From an uncultured Xanthobacteraceae bacterium (GTDB lineage: Bacteria; Pseudomonadota; Alphaproteobacteria; Rhizobiales; Xanthobacteraceae): a DNA stretch of 6,909 bases. The stretch lies in the NCBI GenBank assembly GCA_955652195.1, contig CATPBC010000265.1, positions 1 through 6,909 of the forward strand, given 5' to 3'. The position numbers were made by a program, and so were the translations under genes. Positions 6,178 to 6,909 of the stretch are shown piece by piece. Positions within the stretch are counted from its first letter, which is position 1; each line of letters starts with the position of its first letter. Below the pieces are notes generated by a model that saw nothing but the letters and a program-made list of their open reading frames with translations, was not told the origin of the DNA and ran no database searches.

Positions 6178-6909
6178 ATGTATGCTTTCACCTTTCATCG
6201 TCCGCAGACAGTGCGGCAGGCGGCCGGACTGCTCGGCAAAAATCCGGACGCCAAACTCCTTGCCGGCGGTCAGACGCTGCTGCCGACGATGAAACTGCGT
6301 CTTGCCGGCCCACCGCAGATCATCGACATGTCGCTGATCGAAGGCATGTCGGGGATCGAGCTGAGCGGCCGCTCGCTTACCATCGGCGCGATGACGCGGC
6401 ACAACGAGGTCAACACTTCACCGGTCGTTCAGCAGGCCATTCCGGTCTTGGCGAAGCTTGCGGGCATGATCGGCGATCCCGCGGTCCGCCACATGGGCAC
6501 GATCGGCGGCTCGATCGCCAACAACGATCCCAATGCGGATTATCCGGCGGCCGGTCTCGGCCTCGGCGCAACCATCATCACCAACAAGCGGCGTATCAAG
6601 GCCGACGACTTCTTCACCGGGATGTTCTCGACTGCGCTGGAGCCGACGGAAATCATCACCAAGGTGAGCTTTCCGATCCCGAAAAAAGCCGCCTATCAGA
6701 AATTCCGCAACCAGGCGTCGCGTTTCGCGCTAGTCGGCGTGTTCGTGTCGAAGCGCGGCGGCGATATTCGTGTTGCCGTCACCGGCGCCGGATCCAACGG
6801 CGTATTCCGCGTGCCGTCGTTCGAGGAGGCGCTTAAGAAACGTTTCTCGCCGAAATCGCTCGAAGGCGTGACCATTTCGGCCGACGGCATGAACAGCGAC
6901 ATCCACGGC
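6178..6909 (+). CDS. coxM: Molybdenum hydroxylase FAD-binding medium subunit CoxM (partial, 3' end missing)
   Basis: The reading frame is open from the ATG at 6178 to the window end, 244 codons without a stop. The usual CoxM length is roughly 260-290 residues, so only a short C-terminal piece is missing. It is the flavoprotein subunit that receives electrons from the CoxS clusters and passes them to an external acceptor. The two FAD-binding signatures are present: LLAGGQTLLP (27-36) and GTIGGSIANNDPNADYPAA (107-125). The C-terminal CO-dehydrogenase flavoprotein domain begins near residue 170 (KKAAYQKFRNQASRFALVGV). CGGAGG at 6165-6170 lies 7 bases before the start. It begins 55 bp after coxL, completing the S-L-M order of form II clusters. 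Confidence 0.93.
   Translation, partial: MYAFTFHRPQTVRQAAGLLGKNPDAKLLAGGQTLLPTMKLRLAGPPQIIDMSLIEGMSGIELSGRSLTIGAMTRHNEVNTSPVVQQAIPVLAKLAGMIGDPAVRHMGTIGGSIANNDPNADYPAAGLGLGATIITNKRRIKADDFFTGMFSTALEPTEIITKVSFPIPKKAAYQKFRNQASRFALVGVFVSKRGGDIRVAVTGAGSNGVFRVPSFEEALKKRFSPKSLEGVTISADGMNSDIHG

Overview
The window looks like chromosomal DNA from an alphaproteobacterium of the Rhizobiales, probably of the Bradyrhizobium/Rhodopseudomonas/Xanthobacteraceae type. The grounds are the high GC content, a DUF992 secreted protein, a PcaD protein close to the bradyrhizobial type as I remember it, and two intergenic palindromes (around 2335-2434) that resemble the scattered palindromic repeats of those genomes. 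The genus is an inference; no marker gene is present.

Left part (1-1494): the last 27 codons of an AraC-family regulator, then two genes for exported proteins on the + strand, both with GTG starts: a DUF992 protein (221-721) and an L,D-transpeptidase (910-1494). A nested inverted repeat lies between them at 813-850. Middle part (1514-2510): a minus-strand pcaD-like enol-lactone hydrolase that converges on the transpeptidase gene with only 19 bp between them. It is separated from the next + strand gene by a 214-bp divergent intergenic region that carries two adjacent palindromic repeats.

Right part (2511-6909): a + strand molybdenum-hydroxylase cluster in the order coxG, coxS, coxL, coxM; coxM runs off the window end. 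CoxS carries two [2Fe-2S] clusters, CoxL the molybdenum cofactor and CoxM FAD, together forming an electron chain from substrate through Mo, Fe-S and FAD to an acceptor. CoxG is the SRPBCC-fold accessory protein of this family. The S-L-M gene order and the CoxL active-site loop AYRGAGR (instead of AYxCSFR) place this in the form II group. Proven aerobic CO dehydrogenases carry a Cu-binding Cys in that loop which is absent here. The cluster will probably be annotated automatically as CO dehydrogenase, but its real substrate is open.

I did not find a clearly novel system such as a defence island, CRISPR array or mobile element. The points most worth following are the unknown substrate of the form II enzyme, its pairing with a divergent enol-lactone hydrolase, and several unexplained intergenic palindromes or hairpins, including one between coxL and coxM.
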